The notes: generated by a model from the sequence alone, not told the origin. Counted from the stretch's first letter, positions 37,626 to 47,314 are shown. The stretch is 64,000 bases of DNA from Psychrobacter immobilis (GCF_904846065.1 NZ_CAJGZV010000001.1:1364001-1428000); one strand, 5' to 3'. Program-made: numbers and translations.

Positions 37626-37665
37626 ATACTTTGTTAAATAACAAGATACTTTATTAAATAACGAG
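37626..37665. repeat. 20-bp direct tandem repeat, two copies
   Basis: ATACTTTGTTAAATAACAAG is followed directly by a copy with two changes. A third, degenerate copy may follow. It lies in the gap after the lipoprotein gene. Confidence 0.7.
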
Positions 37666-37700
37666 CCGCCAAATAAGTGCTTTATGAAATAATAATTATT

Positions 37701-38069
37701 TTATTGGCAACGAAAGTTGATTTTATACTCGTAATCGTCATCACGTGATAAGTTCGGCGAGCCCGTACCAAGGATCGTACCGAGGACGGCACTGGCTTGC
37801 CCAATCATCCGACCGGTATTTTCATCTAAAATACCGTTATAAGTGACTTTGTCATCGACGATAATAACTTGCTTACCTCTGCAAGTCTTTTGTGCGCTGT
37901 CTATCGCATTTTGCTGTGCTTTTACTTTGCTATCGGCGATGCCAGTCGTCTCATAAATAGAGTTTGCACGCTGGATAACTGGTGATGAAGGCGTAGTTTG
38001 GCAAGCACTTAGGGCGAGTGCTGCCGCCAAAGTAGCAGTCAGTGCAGCGGTTTTATTAATAGTATTCAT
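37701..38069 (-). CDS. Small lipoprotein, unknown function
   Basis: 122 residues with a lipoprotein signal peptide ending LALSAC (lipobox Cys23), so predicted to be membrane-anchored in the envelope. The mature part starts with a polar stretch (QTTPSSPVIQRANS), then ETTGIADSKVKAQQNAIDSAQKTCRGKQVIIVDDKVTYNG, and ends YEYKINFRCQ. Two cysteines (in TCRG and FRCQ) could form a disulfide. AGGAA lies upstream of ATG 38069. I recognise no family with confidence. Upstream is a gap with nested inverted repeats. Confidence 0.75.
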   Translation of the reverse strand: MNTINKTAALTATLAAALALSACQTTPSSPVIQRANSIYETTGIADSKVKAQQNAIDSAQKTCRGKQVIIVDDKVTYNGILDENTGRMIGQASAVLGTILGTGSPNLSRDDDYEYKINFRCQ

Positions 38070-38383
38070 AAACGATTCCTAATGTCTGTCAGTCATATAT
38101 AAAGTTGAATATCACAGCAAAGTTGAGGATACGCCATGCACGTATCCGTCCATAGGTGGCTCAACAACTATGATGAATCTACCCTATTCGGCTCTGGGGT
38201 GTCTAGTCGGTTATTGTGTGCGGTATTGCAGAGACCGCACATATTCATCATATATTCATAGGCGACGTTTACTTATGATGAGCGAAAATGAAAATAAGCG
38301 GTACTATGACACAGCAAATCACTTGAAATATAAACCATATCTAGGATAATTGACCTATTCATTTTTAATCAATAAGTAATTTT
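38070..38383. other. Divergent intergenic region with nested inverted repeats
   Basis: TATGATGAAT (38169-38178) and ATTCATCATA (38243-38252) are exact complements and enclose TGTGCGGT/ACCGCACA (38217-38224, 38234-38241). The pair could be operator sites between the divergent lipoprotein and hydrolase genes. No gene seen. Confidence 0.5.
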
Positions 38384-39043
38384 ATGCCATTAATTCCTGC
38401 TCCTGCTGGCGTGCTCGAAGTCGACGCGCTTTGGCAACAAGATAATCCTAACAATCCAAATACCGATACAGTGGCGTTACTGTGTCATCCCAATCCGTTA
38501 TTCGACGGCACGATGAATAATAAAGTGGTAACGACGATGTATCGCTTTGCTCGTGATAATGGTATGCACGTGGTACGCTTTAACTTTCGCGGTGTCGGGC
38601 AGTCGACTGGCGAGCACGATTATGCGGATGGTGAAGTCGTAGATGCAATGACCGTGCTACAATGGATTGCAGAGCAAACCAATGCGCGCAAGTTATGGTT
38701 GGGTGGTTTTTCTTTTGGCGGTTATGTGACAGCACGGGTGGCTGAGCAGGTACTTGAAGCCCCTCATATTTGGGGGCTAGGCGATTTTGAGATTACTAAA
38801 ATCGCCCTTATTGCTCCATCCGTTGAAAAAAATAACAGCAGTGATATAAGCTTGCCAGCCGATAAAACTTTTGAGATTTATGGCAATGCTGATGAAGTGA
38901 TTGACCCTGATAATATGCAAGCATTTGCGGAGCGATTAGGAATTGCTGTCAGCGTTGTAGAGGGCGCAGGGCACTTTTTTCATGGACGTCTGTCAGAGTT
39001 GAAAGGCTTATTAGAAAAGCATACCTTTGGTAGCGACGCTTAG
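38384..39043 (+). CDS. Alpha/beta hydrolase of the small prokaryotic esterase type
   Basis: 219-residue alpha/beta-hydrolase, probably an esterase or thioesterase; substrate unknown. Seen: VALLCHPNPLFDGTMNNKV (HPNP oxyanion region), VRFNFRGVGQSTG, nucleophile elbow GGFSFGGYV, a late acidic residue in GNADEVIDPDN and His in EGAGHFFHGRL, completing Ser-Asp-His. No signal peptide, so cytosolic. It precedes zapE with 74-128 bases between, possibly co-transcribed. Confidence 0.88.
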   Translation: MPLIPAPAGVLEVDALWQQDNPNNPNTDTVALLCHPNPLFDGTMNNKVVTTMYRFARDNGMHVVRFNFRGVGQSTGEHDYADGEVVDAMTVLQWIAEQTNARKLWLGGFSFGGYVTARVAEQVLEAPHIWGLGDFEITKIALIAPSVEKNNSSDISLPADKTFEIYGNADEVIDPDNMQAFAERLGIAVSVVEGAGHFFHGRLSELKGLLEKHTFGSDA

Positions 39044-39171
39044 TTGTTACCTAGTAATATTAGGATAGAGAACCGCTATCAAGTCATGAGCTCTGATCGC
39101 TTTACTTTGACGAGTTCATGCAGAATCAACCATTACCTTACTATTTATTTTGTCTAATGATGAGTCGTATT

Positions 39172-40272
39172 ATGAGTTTATCTCCATTGCAACGTTACGA
39201 GCAAGCCGTCAGTACAGATGAGTTTACTCGAGATGAGCAGCAATTTAAGGCCATGAGCTATCTTGATGAGATACATCATCAGCTCATCAATAGTGCGCCA
39301 CAGAAGAAAAGCTTTTTTGGCTTTTTAAAGTCCAAGCCGACAGCACCAACGGGGTTGTATATGTGGGGCGGGGTAGGTCGTGGTAAAACATGGATGATGG
39401 ACATGTTTTATGATTCATTGACCATTGATCGCAAGATGCGTCTGCATTTTCATCATTTCATGCAGCGCGTTCATCAAGAGCTAAACAAGCTGCAAGGTGA
39501 GAGTGACCCATTAGAAAAAGTCGCCGACATCATTTATGCAGAAGCGGTTATTATCTGTTTCGATGAGTTCTTTGTTTCTAACGTTTCTGATGCCATGATT
39601 TTGGGTGATTTATTTACCATGCTGTTCAATCGTGGTATTACATTGGTCGCCACCTCAAATATTGAGCCATCAGGATTGTATAAAGACGGCTTACATCGTG
39701 ACCGTTTTATGCCCGCTATCGCTGAAGTAGAGCGTCATACTACGGTGATGAATATCGATTCTGGTATCGACTATCGTTTGCGCGTATTGCAGCAGGCAGA
39801 GCTATATGAGTCGCCTATGACGAAAGCGAATCATCATTGGTTAGCCAACCGTTTTGCCAGTTTATCCAATAACCAAAAAATCAGTAATGAGCCAATTACG
39901 ATTAATGGTCGCGAAATTAGAATTAATGCTCGCACTGAGGATATTTTATTCTGTGATTTCCGTCATTTATGTATGGAGCCACGATCAGCATCTGATTTCA
40001 TCGAAATCGCCAAGCAGTTCAGCACAGTATTGGTCAATGCCGTGCCTGCCTTAGATGATGACTTACGTGATCCGACCCGTCGGTTTATTTATCTGGTTGA
40101 TGAGTTTTATGATCGCCGTGTTAAATTGCTGGTTAGAGCGCAGCAGTCGATTTTGGACCTATATCAAGGAGAGAAATTGGCGTTTGAGATTGAACGGACA
40201 CGCTCGCGCTTACTTGAGATGCAGTCAGAGGATTATCTGCGCATGGAGCATCGGGTCGATGATGCGGCATAA
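39172..40272 (+). CDS. zapE: ZapE/AFG1-like ATPase, cell division protein
   Basis: P-loop ATPase that in E. coli binds FtsZ and is needed for division under some stresses. Seen: Walker A GGVGRGKT (66-73), Walker B ICFDEFFVSN (about 124-133), TSNIEPSGLYKDGLHRDRFMPAI, and the C-terminal AFG1 domain with FIYLVDEFYDRRVKL. I use ATG 39172 (MSLSPLQRYE, as in ZapE proteins), about 366 residues; the frame extends to 39118 with extra hydrophobic residues. The ribosome site is weak. It follows the alpha/beta hydrolase gene. Confidence 0.93.
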   Translation: MSLSPLQRYEQAVSTDEFTRDEQQFKAMSYLDEIHHQLINSAPQKKSFFGFLKSKPTAPTGLYMWGGVGRGKTWMMDMFYDSLTIDRKMRLHFHHFMQRVHQELNKLQGESDPLEKVADIIYAEAVIICFDEFFVSNVSDAMILGDLFTMLFNRGITLVATSNIEPSGLYKDGLHRDRFMPAIAEVERHTTVMNIDSGIDYRLRVLQQAELYESPMTKANHHWLANRFASLSNNQKISNEPITINGREIRINARTEDILFCDFRHLCMEPRSASDFIEIAKQFSTVLVNAVPALDDDLRDPTRRFIYLVDEFYDRRVKLLVRAQQSILDLYQGEKLAFEIERTRSRLLEMQSEDYLRMEHRVDDAA

Positions 40273-40373
40273 TTAAAGCCTCTTCATAGCCGATGATAAT
40301 CTACAAGTTGTCGATTAAAACACTCATGGTTTTCCATTCAAGTCATTCACACTCAATATTGATATATATTCGT

Positions 40374-40402
40374 TTGACATAACGTGTTTTTTGACAGTAT
40401 TG
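40374..40402 (+). promoter_or_regulatory. Candidate sigma-70 promoter for the nitroreductase gene
   Basis: A perfect TTGACA (40374-40379) with a 17-bp spacer and a poor -10 GTATTG (40397-40402). A second TTGACA lies inside the spacer. It sits about 60 bases before ATG 40462. Confidence 0.4.
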
Positions 40403-40461
40403 AGAGCCAACCAAAGCATTGGTTTTTTGCATAAAAAGATAATAATAAATAAGGAGCGGTA

Positions 40462-41106
40462 ATGACTACATCCGACGAAAATGATAAAAAACTGTCGACC
40501 AAAGACATCACCACTAACAGTATGCCGATTAGCAGTGAAGAAATGATTGGCTGGATCAATTCAAGGCGCAGTATGGGCAATTTGGATACGCCAGCACCCA
40601 CACATGCCCAAATCGAAACAGCGATTGAGTGTGCGGCGACAGCGCCAGATCATAAAAAACTGCGCCCATGGCGTTTTATAGTGACACAGGGGGACGCCCG
40701 TCATGAATTGGGCAATGCCTTGGTCGCAGCGGCTCAAGCTAAAGCGGTGCAAGAGGGCGAAACGCTGTCCGAAAAGGACATCGTAAAAACTCAGGCCATG
40801 CCATTAAGAGCGCCCGTCATCATCACAGTTGTCACAAAAATACAAGCGCACAAAAAAGTTCCTCCTTTTGAACAAATGCTAAGTGCGGGTGCAGCTGTAC
40901 AAAACCTGATTTTGGCGCTAAAAGCCCAAGGTTTTAGTACAGTGTGGCGTACGGGACTGCTATGTAATGAAGCTGCTGTTAAATTATATTTTGACGTTGG
41001 TCCAGATGATTATGTGACGGCTTTTGTTTATACTGGCACCAGTCCCAAAAATGAACCCGCCCGTAAACCGATTGATATCGAGTCTTTAGTGCGATTTGAG
41101 TCATAA
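40462..41106 (+). CDS. YdjA-like nitroreductase family protein
   Basis: FMN-dependent NAD(P)H reductase of the YdjA branch of small nitroreductases. The core (from about 25) shows INSRRSMGNLDTPAPTHAQIETAIECAATAPDHKKLRPWRFIV, the FMN-binding RRS and APDHKKLRPW motifs, SAGAAVQNLILALKAQGFSTVWRTG, and YTGTSP near the end. A polar N-terminal extension of about 25 residues is unusual. 214 residues; AAGGAGCGG before ATG 40462 is a strong ribosome site. Substrate unknown. Confidence 0.9.
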   Translation: MTTSDENDKKLSTKDITTNSMPISSEEMIGWINSRRSMGNLDTPAPTHAQIETAIECAATAPDHKKLRPWRFIVTQGDARHELGNALVAAAQAKAVQEGETLSEKDIVKTQAMPLRAPVIITVVTKIQAHKKVPPFEQMLSAGAAVQNLILALKAQGFSTVWRTGLLCNEAAVKLYFDVGPDDYVTAFVYTGTSPKNEPARKPIDIESLVRFES

Positions 41107-41113
41107 TATATCT

Positions 41114-41138
41114 AAGCGCTGTTTAGTGGCGCTTTTCT
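41114..41138 (+). terminator. Weak terminator after the nitroreductase gene
   Basis: AAGCGC (41114-41119) and GCGCTT (41129-41134) around a nine-base loop, then TTCT. Confidence 0.5.
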
Positions 41139-41283
41139 CTTGACGAATACCGCTCTCTAAGAAGACAGTCGGTCGTGTAGCAAAAAGATAGATAGCCTCA
41201 ATACTCCAAAGCGTCATAAGTCATGATAAATAACCCATGATAAATTCTATTAATAATAAATCAGCCAATACGGATAACAGCAA

Positions 41284-42579
41284 ATGACCAGCCCTAATGA
41301 GAGCAATAAAGACATAAGTAGCGATAATACTGAGGTGAATACGAATGCCCCTGAAAAGCAAAACAGTCTGCTGGCAGGTATCATCGAACGTGCTACCAAA
41401 TCGGGTATTGGTCGTAAAAAACTCAATCCTAGCGCGGTAGAATCAGCAGTGGCAAAAAACATGGCGGATATTCACAGCAATCCTACCAAGCTACGTTTGG
41501 CGTTTCTAGGCGGTGGTAGTTTTGGTACAGCAATGGCAAACTTGGCTGCACGCAATGGCTGTGATACCACGCTATGGGTACGTAACAAGCGTACGGTAAA
41601 AGCGATGATAAAAACGCAGACCAATAAAAAATATTTACCAGGTTATAAGCTTGATGACAGCCTTAAGTACAGCCATGACTTGGCAGCAGCCGTCAAAGAC
41701 AAAGATATCGTTTTCATCGCTGTGCCTGGCTTAGCTTTTCGTGAGACCCTAAAGAATATTGCACCATTTATCAGTGGTCAGTCTATTGTGTCATTGACCA
41801 AAGGTATGGAGAAAGATACTTTTGCCATGATGAGCGACATTATTAAAGATGAGCTACCTGAAGTGAATTTTGGTGTCATGTCGGGGCCAAACCTTGCGAT
41901 AGAGATCATGAAAAACATGCCATCGGCGACCGTTATCGCCAGTGAGTCTGAGCCCTTGCGCCATGCCGTACAAGCCGCATTACATAGTGCGTTTTTTCGA
42001 GTGTTTGCCAGTGATGATGTCAAAGGTGTGGAGCTTGGCGGTGCGCTAAAGAATATCTATGCGATTGCCATGGGAATGGCGGCGGCCTATGATGTCGGTG
42101 AAAATACCAAGGCAATGATATTGACTCGTGCTTTGGCAGAGATGAGCCGCTTTGGGGTTGAGGCGGGTGCGAATCCGCTTACCTTCTTAGGATTGTCTGG
42201 TGTGGGTGATTTATACGCCACTTGTAGCTCAGAGCTCAGTCGTAACTATCGTATCGGCAACATGCTCGGTCGCGGTATGAGTATTGAGGCCGCGGTGAAA
42301 AAACTCGGTCAAACAGCTGAAGGGGTCAATACCATTCAGCAAGTGCATGAGAAAGCTACCAAAGAAGGCATCTACATGCCTATTACCCATGCATTGTATG
42401 CGGTCATTTATGAAGATAAAGCAGCATTAGGTGTGGCGTTACATCTCATGGAAGCGGGCTTCCGTAGTGATGTTGAATTTGTAATGGCACATGATCATAG
42501 TAATGCGGCGCTAACTGCGCAGATGAAGACGTCAAGCGATAGCACTGATGATGAAAGTGGCGATACTGACAGTAAGTAA
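41284..42579 (+). CDS. gpsA: Glycerol-3-phosphate dehydrogenase [NAD(P)+]
   Basis: Reduces dihydroxyacetone phosphate to sn-glycerol-3-phosphate for phospholipid synthesis. Seen: Rossmann GGGSFGTA (76-83), VFIAVPGLAFR, SGPNLAIEI, catalytic Lys region GALKNIYAIAMG, and SGVGDLYATCSSELSRNYRIG. At 431 residues it is about 90 longer than usual: a polar N-terminal extension of about 60-65 residues (SNKDISSDNTEVNTN...) and an acidic Ser/Asp-rich tail after QMKTSSDS. Both are probably disordered. Followed by a 48-bp interrupted palindrome and sixA. Confidence 0.96.
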   Translation: MTSPNESNKDISSDNTEVNTNAPEKQNSLLAGIIERATKSGIGRKKLNPSAVESAVAKNMADIHSNPTKLRLAFLGGGSFGTAMANLAARNGCDTTLWVRNKRTVKAMIKTQTNKKYLPGYKLDDSLKYSHDLAAAVKDKDIVFIAVPGLAFRETLKNIAPFISGQSIVSLTKGMEKDTFAMMSDIIKDELPEVNFGVMSGPNLAIEIMKNMPSATVIASESEPLRHAVQAALHSAFFRVFASDDVKGVELGGALKNIYAIAMGMAAAYDVGENTKAMILTRALAEMSRFGVEAGANPLTFLGLSGVGDLYATCSSELSRNYRIGNMLGRGMSIEAAVKKLGQTAEGVNTIQQVHEKATKEGIYMPITHALYAVIYEDKAALGVALHLMEAGFRSDVEFVMAHDHSNAALTAQMKTSSDSTDDESGDTDSK

Positions 42580-42594
42580 AAACCCCAATGTTAA

Positions 42595-42642
42595 ATGATG
42601 ACGTTGTTCTAAGAATGATTATTCTGCAAACAACGTCATCAT
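42595..42642 (+). other. Long cruciform between gpsA and sixA
   Basis: ATGATGACGTTGTT (42595-42608) and AACAACGTCATCAT (42629-42642) are perfect 14-bp arms; inside, AGAAT and ATTCT form a second stem with loop GATT. No T-run follows, so it is not a simple terminator. It ends 22 bases before the sixA ATG. Confidence 0.75.
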
Positions 42643-42663
42643 GACAATGCATAAAGGAAGGTT

Positions 42664-43122
42664 ATGAAAATTATACTAGTACGTCATGGTCAAGCAGAAG
42701 ATGAGTCGCGCCCAGACAGCGCGCGCCAGTTAACTGACTTTGGTCAACAGCAAGCAATGCAGACGGCAGAGTATGTGATGACTCACTATCATCCTGATTA
42801 TTTTGTCGTCAGTCCCTATGATAGAGCACAGCAGACGCTAGCAGCATTTCAGACGCGCGCGCCCAAGGTTCCAGTAATCGTACAGCAAAATATCACGCCT
42901 TCTGATGATGCGCGTCAAGCCTTAATAGATATTGCGAATATTGACGCTGAGTGTCTGGTAGTGGTGTGTCATATGTCTATCGTTGCTTATATCGCTGGTT
43001 TATTAACCGGTGATTATCCTGAATCATTTTCTCTTGCAGAAGCAAGGGTGTTTGAGATGGAATTTGTAATGGCAGGTATGGCAAAAGAGATTGATCGTTT
43101 TGTGCCTGAGCAGCCGTATTGA
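42664..43122 (+). CDS. sixA: Phosphohistidine phosphatase
   Basis: Histidine-phosphatase superfamily enzyme that removes phosphate from phosphohistidine; in E. coli it acts on a phosphotransfer protein. Seen: catalytic VRHGQAED with H8, a SPYDRAQQT segment with the second Arg, and VVCHMS with the later catalytic His. 152 residues is standard. AAGGAAGG precedes ATG 42664. The upstream cruciform could affect its translation or decay. Confidence 0.93.
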   Translation: MKIILVRHGQAEDESRPDSARQLTDFGQQQAMQTAEYVMTHYHPDYFVVSPYDRAQQTLAAFQTRAPKVPVIVQQNITPSDDARQALIDIANIDAECLVVVCHMSIVAYIAGLLTGDYPESFSLAEARVFEMEFVMAGMAKEIDRFVPEQPY

Positions 43123-43352
43123 GATTAGGTCGAATCGTCAGTGATATTGTTGACACTTAGTCTATTGATGCTTAGTGGTGTTAAACTGGCTAAGTAAGGG
43201 TTGGCTACTAAAATTTCAGTCGCCAATGCATCAGGTTTTAGCTATTACAGGAGAACAATGATGATAACAAACCAACCTGCATCAGCATGAGATTGTCTGA
43301 ATCCTATCTTATCCTACATTTAAAGCAGCTTTAATAATTAAGGACACGCTTA

Positions 43353-44609
43353 GTGTTACATGTTTGGTTACGAGCGCAGCATAGCCCGCTAGCTGTCTGG
43401 CATGAAGATATTCAGCAATGGCAAACGGTCGATGGTTGGCAACAGCTACAAGCAATCTATGGTAATTATAAAACCAATGCACAGAAGACTTTGTGTCTAT
43501 ACTTTCCATCAAGCCATATATTGCAGGTAGATACTGAGCTGAATGCGACTCAGCTTAAACAGCTGGGCAATAGCGGCAAGCAATACTTGTTTGAAGAGAC
43601 ATCCTTGACCCCTGTTGAGCAATTGGCGATTCGGCAAATCAGTGAAGCTGATAATCACCAACTGTATGCACTGGCGCAAAGCGATATCGAGTCATGGCAG
43701 CAGAGTGCTAAGCTCGCTGGCATGAGCATAACGGCGTTACTGCCTGATTTTTTATTGCTGCCAACGCCAGATGAAGGGGCAGGTCAGCAAGTAACACTGT
43801 ATCAAGATGAGCAAACCATGCTACTGCGTCAGTCATTGCGACAAGGTATGGCTGTCAGTTATTTGCCCTTGATCTTTGAACGTTTCCCGCATTTAAGTGA
43901 AGTGAATATATTACCGCCCATAACGGCTTTAGATGATCTTTCAAAGCCAACAAATTCGGCAATGCCCACGAGCTTTATGGCACAAACGGCCGCGCTTGTT
44001 GCAGATCATCAGTTATTATTAACCACATTGACCACGCCGCCCAAGCCTGTTGACAGCCCTGAGCGTCACGCGCTTAACTTCTTTATTAAATCAACGGACT
44101 CAAAGCTCTCACCGTATTTGCGTGTGGCAGCGATGGTCGCGTTATCGGCACTGGTATTACAGATGGCGACCGATGGCCTGCAGTGGTATCAGTATAGTAA
44201 GGCGACGGTAGCGACCAAAGCTGAGATTGCGGCGCAGTATCAAGCTTGGTTTCCAAATGAGCCATTAAGCTCGCGCACCAAACTGCAAGTGCAATTGCAA
44301 CCAAAGCTGCGCAGTGACAGCCAAGCACCAGCCTCTCATATGGCAGCATTGACTCGTATATCCCCGTTAATCAAACAGTCTTCACTGCGGGCGCAAGCAT
44401 TAGTGATGCAGCCATCAGCACTCAGCTTTACCTTGATTGCCCCTGATCGTAATAGTCTTGATAAGTTTACGAGCACACTTGTTGCGCAGGGTTTAAATGC
44501 CAAGCTTGCACAGGTAAACAGTAATGAGCAAGGGCAGTTTAGTGGTCAAGTTACGGTGAATGTCGTAGAAAATAATGACACTACGCAAACCAATGTAGCG
44601 GCATCATAA
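43353..44609 (+). CDS. gspL: Type II secretion system protein GspL
   Basis: Inner-membrane platform component of the type II secretion machine, binding the ATPase GspE through its actin-like cytoplasmic domain. Seen: N-terminal LFPSSHILQVDTEL-like strands, LEETSLTPVEQLAI, and a single helix near 252-270 (YLRVAAMVALSALVLQMA), then a periplasmic ferredoxin-like part. 418 residues. The start is GTG 43353, with AAGGA ten bases before. Paired with gspM as usual, but the other gsp genes are not in this window. Confidence 0.85.
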   Translation: MLHVWLRAQHSPLAVWHEDIQQWQTVDGWQQLQAIYGNYKTNAQKTLCLYFPSSHILQVDTELNATQLKQLGNSGKQYLFEETSLTPVEQLAIRQISEADNHQLYALAQSDIESWQQSAKLAGMSITALLPDFLLLPTPDEGAGQQVTLYQDEQTMLLRQSLRQGMAVSYLPLIFERFPHLSEVNILPPITALDDLSKPTNSAMPTSFMAQTAALVADHQLLLTTLTTPPKPVDSPERHALNFFIKSTDSKLSPYLRVAAMVALSALVLQMATDGLQWYQYSKATVATKAEIAAQYQAWFPNEPLSSRTKLQVQLQPKLRSDSQAPASHMAALTRISPLIKQSSLRAQALVMQPSALSFTLIAPDRNSLDKFTSTLVAQGLNAKLAQVNSNEQGQFSGQVTVNVVENNDTTQTNVAAS

Positions 44610-44674
44610 TTTATTTGCCAACTAGGCAACGGTAATAAATAGGCAGTGGTAATAAAAGTCAAAAAGGTTGGAAA

Positions 44675-45250
44675 ATGAAACGATTGCAGCGCCGCACTAA
44701 ACGTAATAACATCACGCCAGAGACCAGTAACAGTATTGGAACCAATGTGCTGTCAACGCGTGTAAATAATTTTCAACAGATGCTATCGTTACGTTGGCAG
44801 GCACTTTCGCCACGTGATCAGTTGGCATTGGCCGTATTGTCTATGTTCTTATTATTGTTCATTGGGGGCTATGGTGGTTATAGTATTCATCAAGCGGCAA
44901 ACGATAGTAAGCGCGACTATCAAGAGCAAGTGGCTGATTACTTTTGGTTGCGTGCCCAAGCTGGCAATATCGATAGTAATGCGATCAATGCGGCAAACAC
45001 GGCGGATGGTGAAGCCGCCATGCCACCTGCCAATAGTATCAGTGCATTGTTAAACAACTCAGGTATTGCCAACGCTCAAGTCGTTGCGACGGGTGATGCT
45101 GTGCAACTGAGCTTCAATCATGCCAGTCAAGCGGTGGTCAGCACAGCACTTGGAAAGCTGGAACAGCAAGGCTGGCAGTTCAGTCAGCTATCGATACAGC
45201 AAGACTTGGTTACCAAAGCCATTCAAGTACAAGCGACTGTCACCTCATAA
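44675..45250 (+). CDS. gspM: Type II secretion system protein GspM
   Basis: Bitopic inner-membrane partner of GspL. 191 residues: basic cytoplasmic N-terminus (MKRLQRRTKRNN, about 45 residues), WQALSPRDQLALAVL leading into one helix (LSMFLLLFIGGYGGYSI), and a periplasmic domain with SISALLNNSGIANAQV and a C-terminal ferredoxin-like fold. The N-terminus is longer than in many GspM proteins. It lies 65 bases after gspL. Confidence 0.85.
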   Translation: MKRLQRRTKRNNITPETSNSIGTNVLSTRVNNFQQMLSLRWQALSPRDQLALAVLSMFLLLFIGGYGGYSIHQAANDSKRDYQEQVADYFWLRAQAGNIDSNAINAANTADGEAAMPPANSISALLNNSGIANAQVVATGDAVQLSFNHASQAVVSTALGKLEQQGWQFSQLSIQQDLVTKAIQVQATVTS

Positions 45251-45415
45251 ATCGATATGCTGTGGAAACTGGAAATATTTTACTCTTTATCTACTATTGC
45301 CCCAAATTAACTAATCATCAATTTCTAAAATAGCCATTTATCATTAGCATCATTGAAAAATTGCACGTTTGACACAATTGATTAACTATCACACAGCCAG
45401 AGATGGATATTTAAG

Positions 45416-45961
45416 ATGAATCAATCTTCTGATCGCAAACCTGCCACACGTAGCCATCAGCAGACCAGAACTGCTGAACACCAGAGTAATGCGTCAGTTG
45501 AAGCTGCATTTGATCATGAAATGACTCAGCAAAGGCAGAGCTATGGGGCGAGTGACAATATGAGCACTGGTAAGCGCCGTTCTTTAATCACTTATAATCA
45601 TATTACTTATTTTTTATACGTAATCAGCTATTTTACCGCTGGATTACTGTGGGTTGTACCAATTGTGATGAACTATGCGAAGCGCCATGACGCAGAGGGT
45701 TCGTGGTTGTCCACGCATTTCGATTGGCAGATTAAGACCTTTTGGTATAGCATCGTGTTTTTCTTCTTAGGCATCATTATCATTACCTTTGCATTAGGGG
45801 GTTTTGGCATCAGTATGCTGGCTGATAGCAATAATATTGCCATTGGTTCGGTATTATTAGCGGTATTTGGCCTGCTAATCATGATTTTTACCTTCATATG
45901 GCATCTTTATCGTATCGTCCGTGGTTGGATAGCCCTGACGGATGGTCGTCCTGTACCTTAG
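45416..45961 (+). CDS. DUF4870-like membrane protein
   Basis: 181-residue membrane protein of unknown function. A polar, Gln/Ser-rich cytoplasmic N-terminus (about 60 residues) precedes three helices: LITYNHITYFLYVISYFTAGLLWVVPIVM (in part), TFWYSIVFFFLGIIIITFALGG and AIGSVLLAVFGLLIMIFTFIWHLYRIV. The HITYFLY start, AKRHDAEGSWLSTHFDWQIKTFWYS segment and RIVRGWIAL end match the small DUF4870/TM2-type family. No neighbour suggests a role. Confidence 0.7.
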   Translation: MNQSSDRKPATRSHQQTRTAEHQSNASVEAAFDHEMTQQRQSYGASDNMSTGKRRSLITYNHITYFLYVISYFTAGLLWVVPIVMNYAKRHDAEGSWLSTHFDWQIKTFWYSIVFFFLGIIIITFALGGFGISMLADSNNIAIGSVLLAVFGLLIMIFTFIWHLYRIVRGWIALTDGRPVP

Positions 45962-46143
45962 GGACTTTAGAATACATCTGTCAGCTCCTTAGCCAATATG
46001 TAGGTATAGCTATTAGTACTCTAATACAGAAATTTAGCGCATGAAACTTTGCTCTTATTTCTGTTAAGCTGATATAATCGCAGCGCTTGATTTTATTCGC
46101 ACTATTCACTCACTATTTCTTTCGAGCAGGGTCTGCCATTACT

Positions 46144-47178
46144 ATGTCTTATGCCTTACTTCGCCCTTTTTTGTTTAAGATGGATCCAGAGCACGCCCAC
46201 GAGATGACCTTATCTTTATTAGATAAAGCTCATAAAGCACGTGTTTTAGGTTTGGTATACGGTCAGTCAATGCAGCCAACAGACTGTATGGGCTTGCAAT
46301 TCACCAATCCGGTCGGCCTAGCGGCAGGACTGGATAAAAATGGTGATTATATCGATGCGTTGGCTGAGCTGGGCTTTGGTTTTATAGAAGTGGGCACGGT
46401 CACGCCAAGACCGCAAATAGGCAATGATAAGCCAAGGTTGTTTAGAATCAAGCAAGCGGATGCTATCATCAATCGAATGGGTTTCAATAACCAAGGTATC
46501 GATTATTTGATCGAAAACGTCAAGCGCTGTCAATATAAAGGCAATATTGGGATTAATATTGGCAAAAATGCCGATACGCCAGTAGAGCAAGCCGCCGATG
46601 ATTATGTCTATTGTTTAGAGCGTGCTTATCCGCATGCCTCCTATATCACCGTTAATATCTCCTCACCAAATACTAAGAATCTGCGTGATTTACAAAGTGG
46701 CGAGGCCTTGACTCAGCTTTTGGATACGATTAAAAATCGTCACAGCCAATTAGCCACTGAATATGGTTTTTATGTGCCACTGGTATTGAAAGTTGCGCCT
46801 GATCTAGAGCCGCTACAAGTGGATTATATCTCGCAGCAATTGCTCGATTTTGAGATAGATGGGTTGATTGCGACCAATACAACGTTGAGCCGTGTTGGTG
46901 TTGAAGATTTACCTGATGGTGAGCAAGCAGGTGGTCTATCCGGTCGCCCAGTCAGCCACATTAGTACCCAAATTTTACAACAGTTCTCCGATCAGCTAGA
47001 TGGTAAAGTCGCTTTAATAGGCGTCGGCGGTATTGACAGTGGTGCAAAAGCCGTCAAAAAAATCGAAGCGGGTGCAGATATGGTGCAGCTCTATACGGGG
47101 CTCATTTATCGTGGTCCTGGGCTGGTACAGTCTTGTATTCAAGCAATCGGTGGCTATTACGACGCGATGGAGCTATAG
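46144..47178 (+). CDS. pyrD: Dihydroorotate dehydrogenase (quinone), class 2
   Basis: Membrane-associated FMN enzyme of pyrimidine synthesis that passes electrons to quinone. Seen: N-terminal amphipathic helix ([25 protein letters not shown]), [31 protein letters not shown] with the catalytic Ser region, [17 protein letters not shown] and [17 protein letters not shown]. Start at ATG 46144 (MSYALL, as in class 2 enzymes), about 344 residues; the frame opens further up at 46087. It is single, followed by cvpA. Confidence 0.97.
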   Translation: MSYALLRPFLFKMDPEHAHEMTLSLLDKAHKARVLGLVYGQSMQPTDCMGLQFTNPVGLAAGLDKNGDYIDALAELGFGFIEVGTVTPRPQIGNDKPRLFRIKQADAIINRMGFNNQGIDYLIENVKRCQYKGNIGINIGKNADTPVEQAADDYVYCLERAYPHASYITVNISSPNTKNLRDLQSGEALTQLLDTIKNRHSQLATEYGFYVPLVLKVAPDLEPLQVDYISQQLLDFEIDGLIATNTTLSRVGVEDLPDGEQAGGLSGRPVSHISTQILQQFSDQLDGKVALIGVGGIDSGAKAVKKIEAGADMVQLYTGLIYRGPGLVQSCIQAIGGYYDAMEL

Positions 47179-47314
47179 CGGATCAATATCCTTAGCTCAT
47201 TACCTATCATATGCACAAGATGACTGTATTTTGAGCTGAGTCATCAAAGATTAATGTGTCACAAAAAAGAAAGTAAACATCTGATAAAAATCGATAAGGT
47301 ATGAGGCGTAGAAC

